Below are positions 32,780 to 33,437 of a stretch of DNA of 33,437 nt, one piece after another. The notes below the pieces were generated by a model. The model was given only the letters and a program-made list of their open reading frames with translations. It was not told the origin of the DNA and searched no databases. Within the stretch, counting starts at the first letter, position 1. The number at the start of each line of letters is the position of its first letter. Source of the DNA: JAIXWP01 sp044371755. Its GTDB lineage: Bacteria > Bacteroidota > Bacteroidia > Flavobacteriales_D > Sanyastnellaceae. The translations under genes were made by a program, and so were the position numbers. Location: the NCBI GenBank assembly GCA_044371755.1, contig JBILSZ010000023.1, positions 1-33,437 on the forward strand. The letters are read 5' to 3'.

Positions 32780-32848
32780 CCGCCCCAATCAAAAAGGGAA
32801 GGTAAATAGAGAGTCGGAAAAGTTTTCTAAAAAATTTTTGAAAAAAGA

Positions 32849-32881
32849 TTTGGATTGAGAGGCGACCTGATAGTATGTTTG
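32849..32881 (+). promoter_or_regulatory. rrn promoter P5 (nearest 16S)
   Basis: -33 TTTG (32849-32852), 21-base spacer, -7 TATGTTTG (32874-32881), then CCGCCC. The -7 box differs in its two free positions from the others and is 102 bp after P4. Its transcript carries the leader hairpin and boxA-like element and reaches 16S after about 100 bases. Confidence 0.72.
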
Positions 32882-32885
32882 CCGC

Positions 32886-32912
32886 CCGTTTCGACAGAAG
32901 TTGTCGACACGG
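32886..32912 (+). other. leader hairpin upstream of 16S
   Basis: CCGTTTCGACA (32886-32896) pairs with TGTCGACACGG (32902-32912) over 11 bp with one T/C mismatch and loop GAAGT. It forms the start of the P5 transcript. It may protect the 5' end or help processing; there is no T tract, so it is not a terminator. Confidence 0.6.
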
Positions 32913-32924
32913 ATAAGTGAAAAA

Positions 32925-32935
32925 GTTCTTTGAAA
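32925..32935 (+). promoter_or_regulatory. boxA-like antitermination element in the 16S leader
   Basis: GTTCTTTGAAA resembles the conserved boxA of rRNA leaders, bound by NusB/NusE in other bacteria, and lies 51 bases before the start of mature 16S. A near copy sits in the loop of the P1 hairpin. Confidence 0.6.
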
Positions 32936-32986
32936 TAATGCAGCAGTAAAACAGGAAAAAGGTATAGCCAAGAGATTAAACTTTTT

Positions 32987-33437
<451 letters not shown>

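Larger units (their letters stand above)
32526..32912 (+). repeat. four tandem promoter modules with about 101-bp period
   Basis: Each module reads TTTTGAAA-rich segment, ATTTGGA (-33), a divergent 19-21-base spacer, TACTTTTG (TATGTTTG in the last), CCGCCC, then an A-rich and GGGAGG segment (lost in the last) and a divergent filler. The -7 boxes are 101, 101 and 102 bp apart. Conservation lies in the promoter elements and early transcript, while filler differs, which fits old duplication under selection. Confidence 0.75.
32370..32986 (+). other. non-coding rRNA control region
   Basis: A 617-bp stretch with no convincing gene. It holds five Bacteroidota-type promoters in the same orientation as the 16S gene, a terminator-like hairpin after the first, a leader hairpin and a boxA-like element, each listed separately. 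A minus-strand open frame at 32789-33073 runs across promoters and 16S and is not a gene. Confidence 0.85.

Noticed and set aside
32526..32912. CRISPR-like array (repeats with a regular period)
   Set aside because: The conserved parts are promoter elements with unequal spacers, few copies, and they lie directly before 16S rRNA; no cas genes are present.

Overview
The window looks like a chromosomal segment of a Bacteroidota, probably Flavobacteriales-like, bacterium. Four things support this. It encodes a type IX secretion (T9SS) cargo with a gliding-motility-type C-terminal domain, next to PorP/SprF and a PorE-like OmpA protein. Many -7 boxes match the Bacteroidota form TAnnTTTG. It carries families typical of the phylum (GWxTD lipoprotein, BatA-domain protein, DUF3467). 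The partial 16S rRNA at the right end starts with the universal 5' region. The species cannot be named from what is visible. No phage, insertion sequence, CRISPR array or tRNA gene was seen.

Layout. 1-172: 3' end of an outer-membrane barrel gene, then a bidirectional terminator. 219-9464 (minus): a secretion and adhesion operon, read as a small exported protein, a ~1960-residue SprB-like surface protein with 17 repeats, PorP/SprF, and a TPR/beta-propeller/OmpA lipoprotein. 9602-13396 (minus): BamA/TamA-like barrel, GWxTD lipoprotein, RlmB-type rRNA methyltransferase. 13454-13576: a 40-residue lipoprotein gene, convergent with osmC (minus). 14099-16743 (plus): outer-membrane-type protein, lipA, gap. 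16809-18955 (plus): upp, a small membrane protein, a YjjG-type nucleotidase and DUF3467. 18956-22958 (minus): lolD, a BatA-domain protein and a dihydroorotase homologue that has lost its metal ligands. 23066-25047 (plus): sucC, a strong intrinsic terminator, a lipoprotein. 25044-25688 (minus): O-methyltransferase. 25762-32369 (plus): MscS channel, CPBP protease, SUI1-type factor, THUMP methyltransferase, DUF47 protein, SDR oxidoreductase and amidohydrolase lipoprotein. 32370-32986: a non-coding rRNA control region. 32987-33437: 5' part of 16S rRNA.

The two most notable items are (i) the rRNA control region, which holds five promoters, four of them in near-identical modules spaced 101, 101 and 102 bp apart, with a terminator-like hairpin carrying a boxA-like sequence in its loop between the first promoter and the rest; and (ii) the giant repeat protein, in which extra cysteines come and go in matched pairs from repeat to repeat. 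Genes are packed tightly: convergent genes abut or overlap (13576/13579, 18955/18956, 25044/25047) and several same-strand genes are coupled by stop/start overlaps (14867-14871, 17904-17907, 27954-27957, 30663-30666). Family names come from motif recognition by eye, without database searches.
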